64,000 bases of DNA. Origin: Mogibacterium timidum ATCC 33093. Lineage in GTDB: Bacteria > Bacillota > Clostridia > Peptostreptococcales > Anaerovoracaceae. The position numbers and the translations under genes were made by a program. The notes beneath the pieces were generated by a model. It worked only from the letters and a program-made list of their open reading frames with translations, was not told where the DNA came from and searched no databases. This document shows, piece by piece, positions 9,174 to 19,305 of this stretch. Each line of letters opens with the position of its first letter. Positions within the stretch are counted from its first letter, which is position 1. The stretch is taken from contig NZ_JALU01000004.1 of the NCBI RefSeq assembly GCF_000525775.1, positions 1-64,000 on the forward strand. Reading direction: 5' to 3'.

Positions 9174-9826
9174 ATTTTGAGGTATATGGAGACTATGCGT
9201 TATTTTCAGATCCTGTTATGAGAGTTGGAGGAGAGAAATGCAGTTATCAAATTCCAACTTATGAAGCTATTAAAGGCATTTTATCTTCGGTGTATTGGAA
9301 GCCGACATTTATCTGGTATATAGATAAAATACGGGTGATGAATCAGATACAAACGGAGGTTAAAGGGATAAGACCGATAAAATACAATGGAGGAAATGAT
9401 TTATCATACTACACTTATTTGAAAAATTGTAGATATCAGGTACAAGCGCATTTTGAGTGGAATGAGAATAGACCTGAATTAAACAAAGATAGGAATGAGA
9501 ACAAGCATCATCAGATAGCAAAGAGGATGATCAATAAAGGAGGACGAAGGGATATATATTTAGGTGTAAGAGAGTGCCAAGGGTACGTAGAGCCCAAGAG
9601 ATTTGGTGATGACGATGGGTATTATGATAAGTTGTCAGAGCTTGCTTTCGGAACTATGTATCATGGGATAACCTATGCAGATGAAGCATATTCTCCAGAG
9701 ACAAGAGGCAAGATGACAATTAATCTTTGGAACCCAGTTATGAAGAATGGAATCATAGAGTTTATAAGACCGAATCAATGCAAGTTGAACAGAACAGTGA
9801 AAAAATATCAAATGAAATCATTTTGA
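9152..9826 (+). CDS. cas5c: Type I-C Cas5 (Cas5d/Cas5c) crRNA endonuclease
   Basis: In type I-C systems, which lack Cas6, Cas5 itself cuts the repeat RNA and stays on the 5' handle. The RAMP fold begins with VVDFEVYGDYALFSDP and SYQIPTYEAIKGIL, typical of the family. The adjacent K118-H119-H120 probably corresponds to the Lys-His pair required for cleavage in Bacillus halodurans Cas5d, with a tyrosine (Y37 or Y48) as partner; this residue mapping is inference. Length (224 aa) is usual. The gene starts inside the cas3 3' end. Confidence 0.94.
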   Translation: MRYSNVVDFEVYGDYALFSDPVMRVGGEKCSYQIPTYEAIKGILSSVYWKPTFIWYIDKIRVMNQIQTEVKGIRPIKYNGGNDLSYYTYLKNCRYQVQAHFEWNENRPELNKDRNENKHHQIAKRMINKGGRRDIYLGVRECQGYVEPKRFGDDDGYYDKLSELAFGTMYHGITYADEAYSPETRGKMTINLWNPVMKNGIIEFIRPNQCKLNRTVKKYQMKSF

Positions 9827-9875
9827 GCAGGGAGATGAATTTTAGTGGATTTAGAGATTTTGAGGAGGTAAAATA

Positions 9876-11672
9876 ATGAGCCTTTTGCAGCGAGCAATTG
9901 AAACATACGACTTCATGAATCAAAATAAATCGGTGGGAGTCTATGATTTGGGAAAAGAACCGCTGGCTCCGATTTCACATATCATAGCTAAAGGTCAAAT
10001 ATCAATAACCATTGATGAAAAAGGTTCTTTTATAACGGCAAGTAAATGTGACGAAAAGATTATAATTCCTGTATCAGAGGAGTCTGCTGGACGATCAAGT
10101 GGTATAAGAGCACACGCATTGTGTGACCAAATGCAATATATTACAAATATTTATCCTGAGAAGAACAGTATGTATATAGAACAATTAGAGGAGTGGTGTA
10201 ATTCAGGATATTCATATTCTAAAATTGAAGCAGTATTGAAATACGTTAAAGTTGGTACGGCCATTAATGATTTAGATAACTCTGGTCTTTTACAACGTGA
10301 TGGTAAGGGAAACATAGCAAATATTAAAGATATGATCTGTTGGATTGTTCTTGGGCTTGGTGATGACAGCGGACCAGTCTGGAAAGATATCAAACTTTTC
10401 AATAAATATTCAGACTACTATGTGAATGAAATCTGCGGTAATGCCAAACAAGAGATATGCTATATATCTGGAAATAGAGAAAGCGTAGCAAAACAACATC
10501 TGAAAGGTGTTGTTCCTAAATTCGGAAATGCAAAACTTATCTCCGCTAATGATAATACTAACTTTACATACAGAGGGCGTTTCTTTGAGCCGGATGATGC
10601 AATGGGTGTGGGATATATTTCATCTCAAAAGGCTCATAACGCACTGAAATGGATTATAGCTAATCAAGGCGTGTTAATTGGTGAAAAGACTTTCGTATGT
10701 TGGACTCCTCATGGTATTGAAGTTCCAGCTATTAATTTGCCGTTTGGATTTAAGGATGATGAAGAAACTTTTGAAATGAGTGAATATAGTAGTAAGTTAA
10801 GGCAATTCCTTTACGCATATGAACCCCTGAGAGGAGTAGATGAAAAGGCCGTTATAGCAATATTTGAGGCGGCTACGAGTGGACGGTTGTCTTTGTTGTA
10901 CTATAAAGAGATAATGGGAGTCTACTATTTAGACCGATTGAGCGAATGGTATGAAACGTGCTGTTGGATAACCTATACAGGTAATATAGCATCACCGTCC
11001 CTTAATAAAATAACCATACTGTCACATGGAAACCAAAGAGGGAATGATGAAAATGCAAAAATGGATATTGATCCTCGAATAGAAGGACAGTTATTACAGC
11101 GATTGATTATTTGTAGGTTGGATAAAACCAGTTTTCCTAGAGATATAATGATGTGTCTAGTAAATAAATCAAATAATATGCAAACGTACAATAAAAATAA
11201 TAGGAGAGATATACTATTTACAACTTGTGCAGTTATCAGAAAATATTGGAAAGATCATTATAACAAGGAGGTTCGTATGGTGCTTGATGAAAATTTCAAA
11301 GATCGAAGCTATCAATTTGGCAGACTTTTAGCAGTTCTGGAGAAAATTGAAAGAGATACGTATGATACTAATGAAAAAAGAGAACCTAATGCGATTCGTC
11401 TTCAATCGGTTTTTGTAAAAAGACCAGATTATGCATTTAAGATGATTATGGAACAATTAAAAAATGCATACTACCCGAAACTTAATCAAGGTTCTCGTGT
11501 GATGTATGAAAAGTTAATTGGACAAATTATGGAAGAAATAGCATTACATCCAATTAGTGAATATGGGAAACCATTGAATGAATTGTATCTTGTAGGGTAT
11601 TACTTACAAAAAAATCATATGTACAAAAAACACACTAAAGATAAAAATGAAGAGAATAAGGAGATGGAGTAA
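9876..11672 (+). CDS. cas8c: Type I-C Cascade large subunit Cas8c (Csd1)
   Basis: Cas8c recognises the PAM and anchors the complex on target DNA. The 598-aa length and the opening (LLQRAIETYDFM, then an HIIAKGQISITID strand) fit Csd1. The start has a strong GAGGAGGT site. It ends in a one-base TAATG overlap with cas7. The C-terminal 131 codons also contain an independent start for the small subunit Cas11 (see 11277-11672). Confidence 0.94.
   Translation: MSLLQRAIETYDFMNQNKSVGVYDLGKEPLAPISHIIAKGQISITIDEKGSFITASKCDEKIIIPVSEESAGRSSGIRAHALCDQMQYITNIYPEKNSMYIEQLEEWCNSGYSYSKIEAVLKYVKVGTAINDLDNSGLLQRDGKGNIANIKDMICWIVLGLGDDSGPVWKDIKLFNKYSDYYVNEICGNAKQEICYISGNRESVAKQHLKGVVPKFGNAKLISANDNTNFTYRGRFFEPDDAMGVGYISSQKAHNALKWIIANQGVLIGEKTFVCWTPHGIEVPAINLPFGFKDDEETFEMSEYSSKLRQFLYAYEPLRGVDEKAVIAIFEAATSGRLSLLYYKEIMGVYYLDRLSEWYETCCWITYTGNIASPSLNKITILSHGNQRGNDENAKMDIDPRIEGQLLQRLIICRLDKTSFPRDIMMCLVNKSNNMQTYNKNNRRDILFTTCAVIRKYWKDHYNKEVRMVLDENFKDRSYQFGRLLAVLEKIERDTYDTNEKREPNAIRLQSVFVKRPDYAFKMIMEQLKNAYYPKLNQGSRVMYEKLIGQIMEEIALHPISEYGKPLNELYLVGYYLQKNHMYKKHTKDKNEENKEME
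11277..11672 (+). CDS. cas11c: Internally translated small subunit Cas11c
   Basis: Within cas8c and in the same frame, AAGGAGG lies six bases before an ATG at 11277. The 131-aa product (MVLDENF, then SYQFGRLLAVLEKIERD) is helical and matches the Cas11 small subunit. In other type I-C loci this subunit is made from an internal start of cas8c and is needed for Cascade assembly (established for Desulfovibrio vulgaris I-C). The ribosome site is one of the strongest in the operon. Routine annotation would miss this product. Confidence 0.85.
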   Translation: MVLDENFKDRSYQFGRLLAVLEKIERDTYDTNEKREPNAIRLQSVFVKRPDYAFKMIMEQLKNAYYPKLNQGSRVMYEKLIGQIMEEIALHPISEYGKPLNELYLVGYYLQKNHMYKKHTKDKNEENKEME

Positions 11673-12508
11673 TGAATAAATTGGAAAATAAAATTGATTT
11701 TGTTGCACTTGTTACAGTTAATAATGCAAACTCTAATGGTGATCCATTAAACGGAAACAGGCCTCGCACTGATTACAATGGTTATGGGGAGATTTCCGAT
11801 GTATGCATAAAAAGAAAAATAAGAAATAGAATGCAAGATATGGGATGCTGTGTATTTGTTCAATCGGACGAGAGATGTGATGATGGAGCAGGAAGTTTAA
11901 GAGAACGTGCAAAAAATCTAGAAAAAATAAAAGATTACGATAAGTTTTACGAGCAAGCTTGCGAAAAATGGCTTGATGTAAGAAGTTTTGGTCAAGTATT
12001 TGCTTTTAAGGGATTTGATTGCGCTTCTGTAGGTGTCAGAGGACCGGTTTCAATCCATCAAGCCGTTAGCATTGATCCTGTTGAAGTATATTCACAACAG
12101 ATTACTAAAAGTGTGAGCGGTGAAAAAAAAGAAGGTAAAGGACGTGGAAGCGATACCATGGGAATGAAACACTTTGTGAAGTTTGGGCTTTACAAAATAA
12201 AGGGTTCTATTAATGTGCAATTAGCAGATAAAACTGGATTTTCGCGAGAAGATGCAGATCTTGTAAAAAATTGTCTAAAGACATTATTCGTTAATGACGC
12301 ATCATCTGCAAGACCTGACGGTTCAATGGAAGTTTATAAGCTGTATTGGTTTGAGCACAACTGTAAAGATGGTCAATATTCGTCAGCGAATGTGCATAGA
12401 AGTATTGAAATAACATCAAAAGTTGATGTTCCTGAAAGCATTGATGACTACAATATTCAGGTTAATCGGTTACCAGGATTAGCAGTTGAAGAAATAAATG
12501 GAATCTAA
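11672..12508 (+). CDS. cas7c: Type I-C Cascade backbone Cas7 (Csd2)
   Basis: Cas7 polymerises along the crRNA spacer to form the Cascade backbone. The opening (FVALVTVNNANSNGDPLNGN) and the middle segment (GVRGPVSIHQAVSIDP) are characteristic of the Csd2/Csh2 Cas7 family. The length of 278 aa is normal. The start codon overlaps the cas8c stop, with AAGGAGATGG upstream. The 3' end overlaps cas4 by 11 bases, so translation is coupled. Confidence 0.95.
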   Translation: MNKLENKIDFVALVTVNNANSNGDPLNGNRPRTDYNGYGEISDVCIKRKIRNRMQDMGCCVFVQSDERCDDGAGSLRERAKNLEKIKDYDKFYEQACEKWLDVRSFGQVFAFKGFDCASVGVRGPVSIHQAVSIDPVEVYSQQITKSVSGEKKEGKGRGSDTMGMKHFVKFGLYKIKGSINVQLADKTGFSREDADLVKNCLKTLFVNDASSARPDGSMEVYKLYWFEHNCKDGQYSSANVHRSIEITSKVDVPESIDDYNIQVNRLPGLAVEEINGI

Positions 12509-13160
12509 CGAATATTTAATGATTTCCGGTATACAGCACTTTCTATTCTGTAAGAGGCAGTGGGCATTAATTCACATCGAAAATCAGTGGAGTGAAAATT
12601 CATTGACTGCCGAAGGACGTATTATGCATAACAGAGTTCACGATGGAACAGTTCGTGACAACAGAAATGGCGTTGTTACTATTAGAGGTCTGCAAGTGAA
12701 ATCTGATAAGTATAAGATTTCTGGGATCTGTGATGCTGTAGAATTTTTACCGGATGAAAATGGAATTAGTGTTTCAAAAATGAGTGGATTCCGTAGAGTG
12801 CGACCAATTGAATATAAAAGAGGGCATAGTAAGATTTCAGATTGTGATCGAATTCAGGTAACCGTACAAGCCATTTGCCTTGAAGGAATGCTTGCTTGCA
12901 ATATTGACGAAGGGGCAGTATTTTATGGAGAAACGAGGAGGCGTGAAACTTTTGCAATAACGGGTGAACTAAGAGATACTGCGATTTCTGCATTGGAAGA
13001 GATGTGGGGGTACTATAATCGTGGACATACACCAAAGGTTAAACCAACCGCTAAGTGCAAAAAATGCTCATTGATAAATATATGTTGTCCCGATATCTTA
13101 AATAACCGCAAACAAGATGTTGATGCATATATTAAAAGATATATTTCTGAGGAACTTTGA
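12498..13160 (+). CDS. cas4: Cas4 PAM-selecting exonuclease
   Basis: Cas4 works with Cas1-Cas2 to choose and trim spacers with the correct PAM. The Fe-S cysteines are visible as one N-terminal cysteine (QHFLFCKRQW) and a C-terminal group (CKKCSLINICC). The RecB-type nuclease core includes PIEYKRG with the catalytic Glu and Lys. The 220-aa length is standard for I-C Cas4. cas1 follows almost directly. Confidence 0.95.
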   Translation: MESNEYLMISGIQHFLFCKRQWALIHIENQWSENSLTAEGRIMHNRVHDGTVRDNRNGVVTIRGLQVKSDKYKISGICDAVEFLPDENGISVSKMSGFRRVRPIEYKRGHSKISDCDRIQVTVQAICLEGMLACNIDEGAVFYGETRRRETFAITGELRDTAISALEEMWGYYNRGHTPKVKPTAKCKKCSLINICCPDILNNRKQDVDAYIKRYISEEL

Positions 13161-13161
13161 G

Positions 13162-14193
13162 ATGAGAAAACTGTTGAATACATTATATATTACTTCTGAA
13201 AATGCCTATCTGTCACTGGATGGTGAAAATGTAGTGATATCAATAGACTTCGATGAAAAACATCGTATACCGTTACACACGCTAGAGACAATAATTTGCT
13301 TTTCTTACGGAGGGGCATCACCTGCGTTAATGGGTAAATGTGCAAAATATAATATCCAGTTGTCGTTTTTCTCACCTCAAGGGTTGTATTTAACGAGCAC
13401 AAACTCAAATACAAATGGAAATGTTTTTCTAAGAAGAGAGCAATATCGAATGGCGGATAATGAAGAACAATCTATTGCTTTTTCAAAATCGTTTTTATAT
13501 GGGAAAATATATAATACCCGCTATTTTCTCTTAAAGTTTAGTAGAGACTATGCCTTAAGGATCAACTGTGAATATATAGAAGCGGTTTCCAATAATTTAA
13601 AAAATAGCATTGCAAGTATAAATGATGCAACTACTAAAGAAATATTACTAGGTATTGAAGGCACTGCTGCAACTGAGTATTTTGGAGTTTTTGACAATTT
13701 AATTTTACAAAACAAATGTGATTTTAAATTCTATTTTAGAAATCGCAGACCACCAGTAGATAATGTGAATGCATTACTCTCGTTTGCGTATACACTTCTT
13801 GCGAATGATTGCGCTGCTGCGTTGCACGGAGTCGGATTAGATCCGTATGTTGGATTTCTCCATGTTGATAGACCTGGAAGGAGGTCATTGGCTCTTGATA
13901 TGATGGAGGAGATGAGAGTTGTATATGCTGATAGATTTGTATTAACCTTGATTAATAACAGAATAATTGCAGGACAAGACTTCTATGAGCAAGAGAGTGG
14001 AGCCGTTTTATTAACAGAAGACGGGCGAAAAAAATTTTTGTCAGAGTGGCAAAAAAAGAAGCAGGATAAGCTAAAACATCCTTTTTTAGAAGAAGAGATT
14101 AGCTGGGGGTTGTTACCACACGTTCAGGCGATGCTTTTGGCACGGTCTGTGAGAGGAGATTTGGAAATGTATCCGCCATTTTTTTGGAAGTAG
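13162..14193 (+). CDS. cas1c: Cas1 integrase (type I-C)
   Basis: Cas1 catalyses spacer insertion at the leader end of the array. The start at 13162 gives MRKLLNTLYITSENAYLSLD, the standard I-C opening, directly after the cas4 stop with TGAGGA upstream. An upstream in-frame start at 13117 would only extend into cas4. Active-site residues are visible as Glu in IEGTAATEYF, His in LHGVGLDPYVGFLH and Asp in SLALDMMEE. Length is 343 aa. Confidence 0.95.
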   Translation: MRKLLNTLYITSENAYLSLDGENVVISIDFDEKHRIPLHTLETIICFSYGGASPALMGKCAKYNIQLSFFSPQGLYLTSTNSNTNGNVFLRREQYRMADNEEQSIAFSKSFLYGKIYNTRYFLLKFSRDYALRINCEYIEAVSNNLKNSIASINDATTKEILLGIEGTAATEYFGVFDNLILQNKCDFKFYFRNRRPPVDNVNALLSFAYTLLANDCAAALHGVGLDPYVGFLHVDRPGRRSLALDMMEEMRVVYADRFVLTLINNRIIAGQDFYEQESGAVLLTEDGRKKFLSEWQKKKQDKLKHPFLEEEISWGLLPHVQAMLLARSVRGDLEMYPPFFWK

Positions 14194-14201
14194 GTATAAT
14201 T

Positions 14202-14492
14202 ATGCTAATTCTTATAACATATGATGTCAGTACGACTACAGCAGAGGGTAAAAGAAGGTTAAACAGGATTGCAAAAGTTTGTTGCAACTATGGGCAGAGA
14301 GTTCAAAATTCAGTTTTCGAATGTGATGTAGATTATTCACATTATGTGTTTATTAAAGACAAACTTTTAAAGATCTTTGATAGTGAACAAGATAGTATTA
14401 GAATTTATAACATTGGGAAAAATTATGCTTCAAAGATAGAGCACTTTGGTAATAAAAAGGGTTATGATCCAGAAGGAGTGCTTTTGTTCTAA
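14202..14492 (+). CDS. cas2: Cas2 adaptation subunit
   Basis: Cas2 bridges two Cas1 dimers in the integration complex. The start at 14202 (MLILITYDVSTTT) is chosen because it is the canonical opening and the earlier in-frame ATG lies inside cas1. The ferredoxin-like fold with the conserved early aspartate (TYDVS) is intact. The length of 96 aa is usual. It is the last cas gene and lies 175 bases before the first repeat. Confidence 0.95.
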   Translation: MLILITYDVSTTTAEGKRRLNRIAKVCCNYGQRVQNSVFECDVDYSHYVFIKDKLLKIFDSEQDSIRIYNIGKNYASKIEHFGNKKGYDPEGVLLF

Positions 14493-14667
14493 TTAGTTGG
14501 TGCTTAAATCGTGCGAACTAGAAGCTGTTGGAACAATGGTCTTTTATTTACACAGAAAAACATAACTTTGCTAGCTGTAAAATATAATAATACAGAAAAT
14601 CAATGAAGTTATGTTGCGATAACACAAGAAATCTCTTTAAACAGAACAGATATTTGTGTATATCGCT
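14493..14667 (+). promoter_or_regulatory. CRISPR leader
   Basis: AT-rich, gene-free sequence lies between cas2 and the first repeat, the expected place for array transcription start and new spacer insertion. It includes an inverted pair ATAACTT ... AAGTTAT around an A/T-rich core. The degenerate repeat is at the opposite end of the array, which supports this side as the leader. Confidence 0.7.
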
Positions 14668-17141
14668 GTCGCGTCCCGCATGGGACGCGTGGATTGAAAT
14701 ACATGGGGCGCTTCAAAAATATAAGAGCTTATCGTCGCGTCCCGCATGGGACGCGTGGATTGAAATACGATAAAGAAGATATAGAAATCATTATCTTTTA
14801 GTCGCGTCCCGCATGGGACGCGTGGATTGAAATCAGTGTGTATCATCATCTGGGGGAACTGAACAGGTCGCGTCCCGCATGGGACGCGTGGATTGAAATC
14901 GCTCTAGCGATGCACGAGCTAAATGCTAGGTTGTCGCGTCCCGCATGGGACGCGTGGATTGAAATAGACTAGGTGTAAATCAAATAAACCGAAACACCTG
15001 TCGCGTCCCGCATGGGACGCGTGGATTGAAATGAGAGATGGGAACGTAGCAGCCGAGATTCTCAATGGTCGCGTCCCGCATGGGACGCGTGGATTGAAAT
15101 AATTATATCCTCTAATCTTACGATTGTCTCGTAGTCGCGTCCCGCATGGGACGCGTGGATTGAAATATCATCCTCTTCATCTTCGAGCTCGTCTTCATCG
15201 TCGCGTCCCGCATGGGACGCGTGGATTGAAATACCTTTAGTGTAAGGTGTTAGTGGAATGTTGAAGTCGCGTCCCGCATGGGACGCGTGGATTGAAATGA
15301 TTCAACGTAGCAGGGCGCCTATTGTCGTTCACAGTCGCGTCCCGCATGGGACGCGTGGATTGAAATTACGAGCGAGTACACGGTACAGGCTATTAATGGT
15401 CGCGTCCCGCATGGGACGCGTGGATTGAAATAAGACGGCAAGGTTAAGACCGAGGACTTCTTCGTCGCGTCCCGCATGGGACGCGTGGATTGAAATCTGT
15501 CAAGAGAGATAGAGGCTATAGCACTAGAGGGTCGCGTCCCGCATGGGACGCGTGGATTGAAATTTTCTAGAGTTTGGGCTAGAGACGGCAGCATACAGGT
15601 CGCGTCCCGCATGGGACGCGTGGATTGAAATAAAACTGTCACGCAACCCTTCTTCCGCAGTAGTAGTCGCGTCCCGCATGGGACGCGTGGATTGAAATTT
15701 TGTCAATCCAATGGCTTTGACGCAACTCTCCGGTCGCGTCCCGCATGGGACGCGTGGATTGAAATGACAATGCATACATTGTCGCGGGGTTGCCATATGT
15801 CGCGTCCCGCATGGGACGCGTGGATTGAAATTACTTTCGCATAATCGATTTTTACGGGCGAAAATGTCGCGTCCCGCATGGGACGCGTGGATTGAAATCT
15901 TTAGCAGATGGAAATGCATTGATGCAGAGAAGTCGCGTCCCGCATGGGACGCGTGGATTGAAATGATGTTGAAGAAGCCCACAAGCGAATCAGATTTAGT
16001 CGCGTCCCGCATGGGACGCGTGGATTGAAATAACTATGTAGAAGTTTAGGGTTTCATGTATGTGAAGTCGCGTCCCGCATGGGACGCGTGGATTGAAATA
16101 TTAAAAAAGCCCACGAGCTAGGAGGCAAGTGGGTCGCGTCCCGCATGGGACGCGTGGATTGAAATGATTGCCTGTAACGCATTCGCCGCATCCTTTATGT
16201 CGCGTCCCGCATGGGACGCGTGGATTGAAATCACGAGTTTGCTCAAGAGCTACAGGTAGAGCTTCGTCGCGTCCCGCATGGGACGCGTGGATTGAAATTT
16301 TTCTTATTTATTTAAGCGCAACCTTCTGAGCGTCGCGTCCCGCATGGGACGCGTGGATTGAAATACGATAAGCCGTTGATGAGCATTGCCACACTCTCGT
16401 CGCGTCCCGCATGGGACGCGTGGATTGAAATATCTAAAACCTCAAGGGTTAGCGACCTTGATATCGTCGCGTCCCGCATGGGACGCGTGGATTGAAATGC
16501 TCGTGCAGATAGCGTCCAATATAGCCCTTTCGGTCGCGTCCCGCATGGGACGCGTGGATTGAAATCAATCATATATGTAACGATATGCATACTGCTCATC
16601 GTCGCGTCCCGCATGGGACGCGTGGATTGAAATACTTTGCTGGGACAAAGAATTGAGGCAGTAGGACGTCGCGTCCCGCATGGGACGCGTGGATTGAAAT
16701 ATTTTCGAGAGTGTCGAATCTCGAAGAGGACGTGTCGCGTCCCGCATGGGACGCGTGGATTGAAATAAGGATGAAAATGTAAATGATGAAGGGGCAATAG
16801 TCGCGTCCCGCATGGGACGCGTGGATTGAAATTTTAAAATTTGATTACGTGAGCACTGCTCACAAGGTCGCGTCCCGCATGGGACGCGTGGATTGAAATC
16901 GTCTGATGAAGAGATGGACGCAATCGTAGGTGTCGCGTCCCGCATGGGACGCGTGGATTGAAATTTTCATCTCATGGTTGTGATTAGCCAACAAATTGTC
17001 GCGTCCCGCATGGGACGCGTGGATTGAAATAAAAAGAAGTCAGAGATACTTTGTCAGATTATGCAGTCGCGTCCCGCATGGGACGCGTGGATTGAAATTC
17101 TTCAAAGGCTTTTATAGCTTTATCCGTACCGGTCGCGTCCC
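14668..17141 (+). CRISPR. Type I-C CRISPR array, 37 full repeats plus a truncated one
   Basis: A 33-bp repeat begins GTCGCGTCCC and ends GGATTGAAAT, with an internal palindrome GCGTCCC-GCAT-GGGACGC. Repeats start at 14668, 14734, 14801, 14867, 14933, 15000 and so on to 17066, all apparently identical. The last is only its first ten bases (17132-17141). There are 37 spacers of 32-35 bp. By analogy with other I-C systems, cleavage by Cas5 should leave an 11-nt handle ending in ATTGAAAT. Identical repeats and a complete cas set suggest an active locus. Confidence 0.98.
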
Positions 17142-17303
17142 TAATCCTACGCTTTTACCTATCGTCGCAACTTTTTACTCCTATACAACTCTCTCAAATA
17201 TGTTAAAATCACTTATACTGCCGCATTTCGCTATATTTGATGGACTGGAATATACGAGATTATTTGTAAGGGAAAAGATTTAATGGTTAAAAACTGAGCT
17301 GTT

Positions 17304-17890
17304 TTCATCATAATTGCCGGATTATTGTGGGGGTACGACCGGCATTTATTCGTACTTGTACCGCGACTACGGCCTTGAGTAGATTGCGATGTCCGTGCTC
17401 ATGGTGTTTTGCGCAGTTCTCATAATGACCAAGTAATGGGAAGAGGAGCTTTGTGCCTCAACAGGCTTGGTTATTTACTGTCTGTGTGCAGGGTATCATA
17501 ACACAGACGATATTTAATATCTCGTATTTTACCGCTATCGGGGAGCTCAGCATGGTTAGTTCTGTGGTGTCGCTGTACACCTCACCAATTACGGCTACCA
17601 TAATGATATATTTGTTTTCGAGGAAAAGCTGACGTTGCGCGAGGGATTTGTCGTGTGCATGACTATTTTATGCGTTACATTTACTGCGACTGTCTGAAGT
17701 TTTGACATTAGCGGGGTTCTCATGAGGTTGCTGGCCGGCTTCTGTCACGGTACTATCTCGATTAAGAGCAGGCTCGCCCAGGGTCGGATGTCCCTATGAC
17801 CACGACATATTATACGATGGCGTTTGGAATTATAGGTTTCGTTGCATTTGCTGCATTTACAGGTATCGGGTTAAATATATATGAATGTAT
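17304..17890 (+). pseudogene. Decayed EamA/DMT-family transporter
   Basis: Several frames together read as a drug/metabolite transporter. One piece is IIIAGLLWG followed by IYSYLYRDYGLE, with a stop in place of the next residue, then IAMSVLMVFCAVLIMTK. A later piece is FTAIGELSMVSSVVSLYTSP, the usual second-helix pattern of EamA proteins. Internal stops and at least two frame changes leave no intact product. It lies just past the array end. Confidence 0.65.
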
Positions 17891-18409
17891 AAATCCCCGA
17901 GAAATACGGGAGAAAGGGAAAGTCTAATCTCCCAAAGTGGACAGGGCTTACCAATACATGGACATATTTCAACTTTTTTCGAGAATATGTGGACGAATTC
18001 AACGTATAACATTACAATAGAACGGACGGTGTATTAATAAAAGCCTTCGCAAGATTAACTATGTGAAGTCAAGTGATTTTTGAGAATAGAATAACGATAT
18101 GACACAACAAACAAGCAAGGCTGACCTTAAAAAATGTCAGTCGATATCATTTCTGTGAGACGAACGATTTGCTGTGCTTAGTATGAAACGTCATGCATTA
18201 TCAACTCATTAACACTTAGATATAGAGCTGTGGTTATAGCCTTTTAAACAAACAGTCAGCAATAGGGTTCTGCTGTAAGAGCTGATATTAATCCACAGCA
18301 TCTGCATGGAAGTATATGAATCATATAGAGAAATTCGAGGTAAGGAAAAAGAAAGGAAAATATTGTGAACTTCCCTATGAGTTCAATATGCAATTTACAA
18401 GGAGCAACA
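17891..18409. other. Gene-free stretch between the decayed transporter and a hypothetical gene
   Basis: No gene, RNA or repeat that I can support is visible. A ribosome site (AAGGAG, 18399-18404) at its end serves the next gene. Confidence 0.5.
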
Positions 18410-19180
18410 ATGAAGACAATATTTGACACTCAGAACCTGACGTTTGAGAACGTAAAGTATTCCCTGACAGTTTGCCGCGACAGCTTCAGCTATGAGCATA
18501 AAACCAAGGGGGTGCTCAACATCAAGTTTGATGATCTCAGGCATATACATGTTACCGGATATACCAACTCGAACAGCAGCTATACACTGACTTTTTATAG
18601 CCTGGACACTTCTAAGAAAAGTGTTGATATCATGCTGGATGTCAATCCGTACTATGAGGGGCACAACATCAGGGAGACCAAGTCGCTTTTGATTGCATTC
18701 GCAGCGCACAGGTTGACGAGCGATTTTCCTAACAATATAGGTGACCACGTCATAACTATAGCGCAATCGCTTAAGGAAAAGCAGATCAAGCTCAGGAACG
18801 ACATGATTATCGGTATGAAGCACGAGGTGAATATCAACGATATCCGTCGTGTAGTATGCGTTGCACCGGGTCCGGTCAACAACTTCGCGATTTACACCAG
18901 CGATAAGAGGAGAGGTCTTTTGGATAAGCCGGACATGGTAGTGCCGGTTACATCAGTCTCGGCACCGCTGCTCGAGGCAATCATGACCAAGAATACCGGA
19001 CACGGCATAGATTTTAGCCATGGCAACAACTGGGATCAGAAGACATCTGAGTTCATCATCCCCAGATTCATGGATCCGGGCTTCTTCATCAGTGAAGACG
19101 GCACGTTCAAGGAACCTTGGCAAGAGATTTGTTACGACAGAGTATGCATGTATGGGTATTTCGTAGATGCACTGATCTAG
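18410..19180 (+). CDS. Conserved-looking hypothetical protein
   Basis: I do not recognise this 256-aa protein. It is soluble, with no signal or membrane segment, and has alternating beta strands in its first half (LTFENVKYSLTVC, then an IKFDDLRHIHVTGY segment), suggesting a PH-like or beta-sandwich fold. Its second half has mixed helices. The start at 18410 is chosen for the AAGGAG site six bases upstream; an in-frame GTG at 18365 has no such site. It stands alone between decayed sequence and a terminator. Codon use looks like the GC-richer genes to its right. Confidence 0.75.
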   Translation: MKTIFDTQNLTFENVKYSLTVCRDSFSYEHKTKGVLNIKFDDLRHIHVTGYTNSNSSYTLTFYSLDTSKKSVDIMLDVNPYYEGHNIRETKSLLIAFAAHRLTSDFPNNIGDHVITIAQSLKEKQIKLRNDMIIGMKHEVNINDIRRVVCVAPGPVNNFAIYTSDKRRGLLDKPDMVVPVTSVSAPLLEAIMTKNTGHGIDFSHGNNWDQKTSEFIIPRFMDPGFFISEDGTFKEPWQEICYDRVCMYGYFVDALI

Positions 19181-19305
19181 CATCTGAAACAGTATTGTGT
19201 GATATTATGATTATATGATTATGCGAAATTATTATGGGAATTTATTGATGTTGTGACGACGAGAAGACTGCTGGAAATGGTTCATACAATTATATGGGAA
19301 GAGTA

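Noticed and set aside
15781-15790. GTCGCGGGGT inside a spacer as an extra degenerate repeat
   Set aside because: Only the first six bases match the repeat and the spacing is wrong; it is part of a normal-length spacer.
14637-17283. Several open frames of 67-162 codons across the CRISPR array on both strands
   Set aside because: They consist of translated repeats (such as FQSTRPMRDAT and ISIHASHAGRD) recurring every 66 bases and have no ribosome sites.
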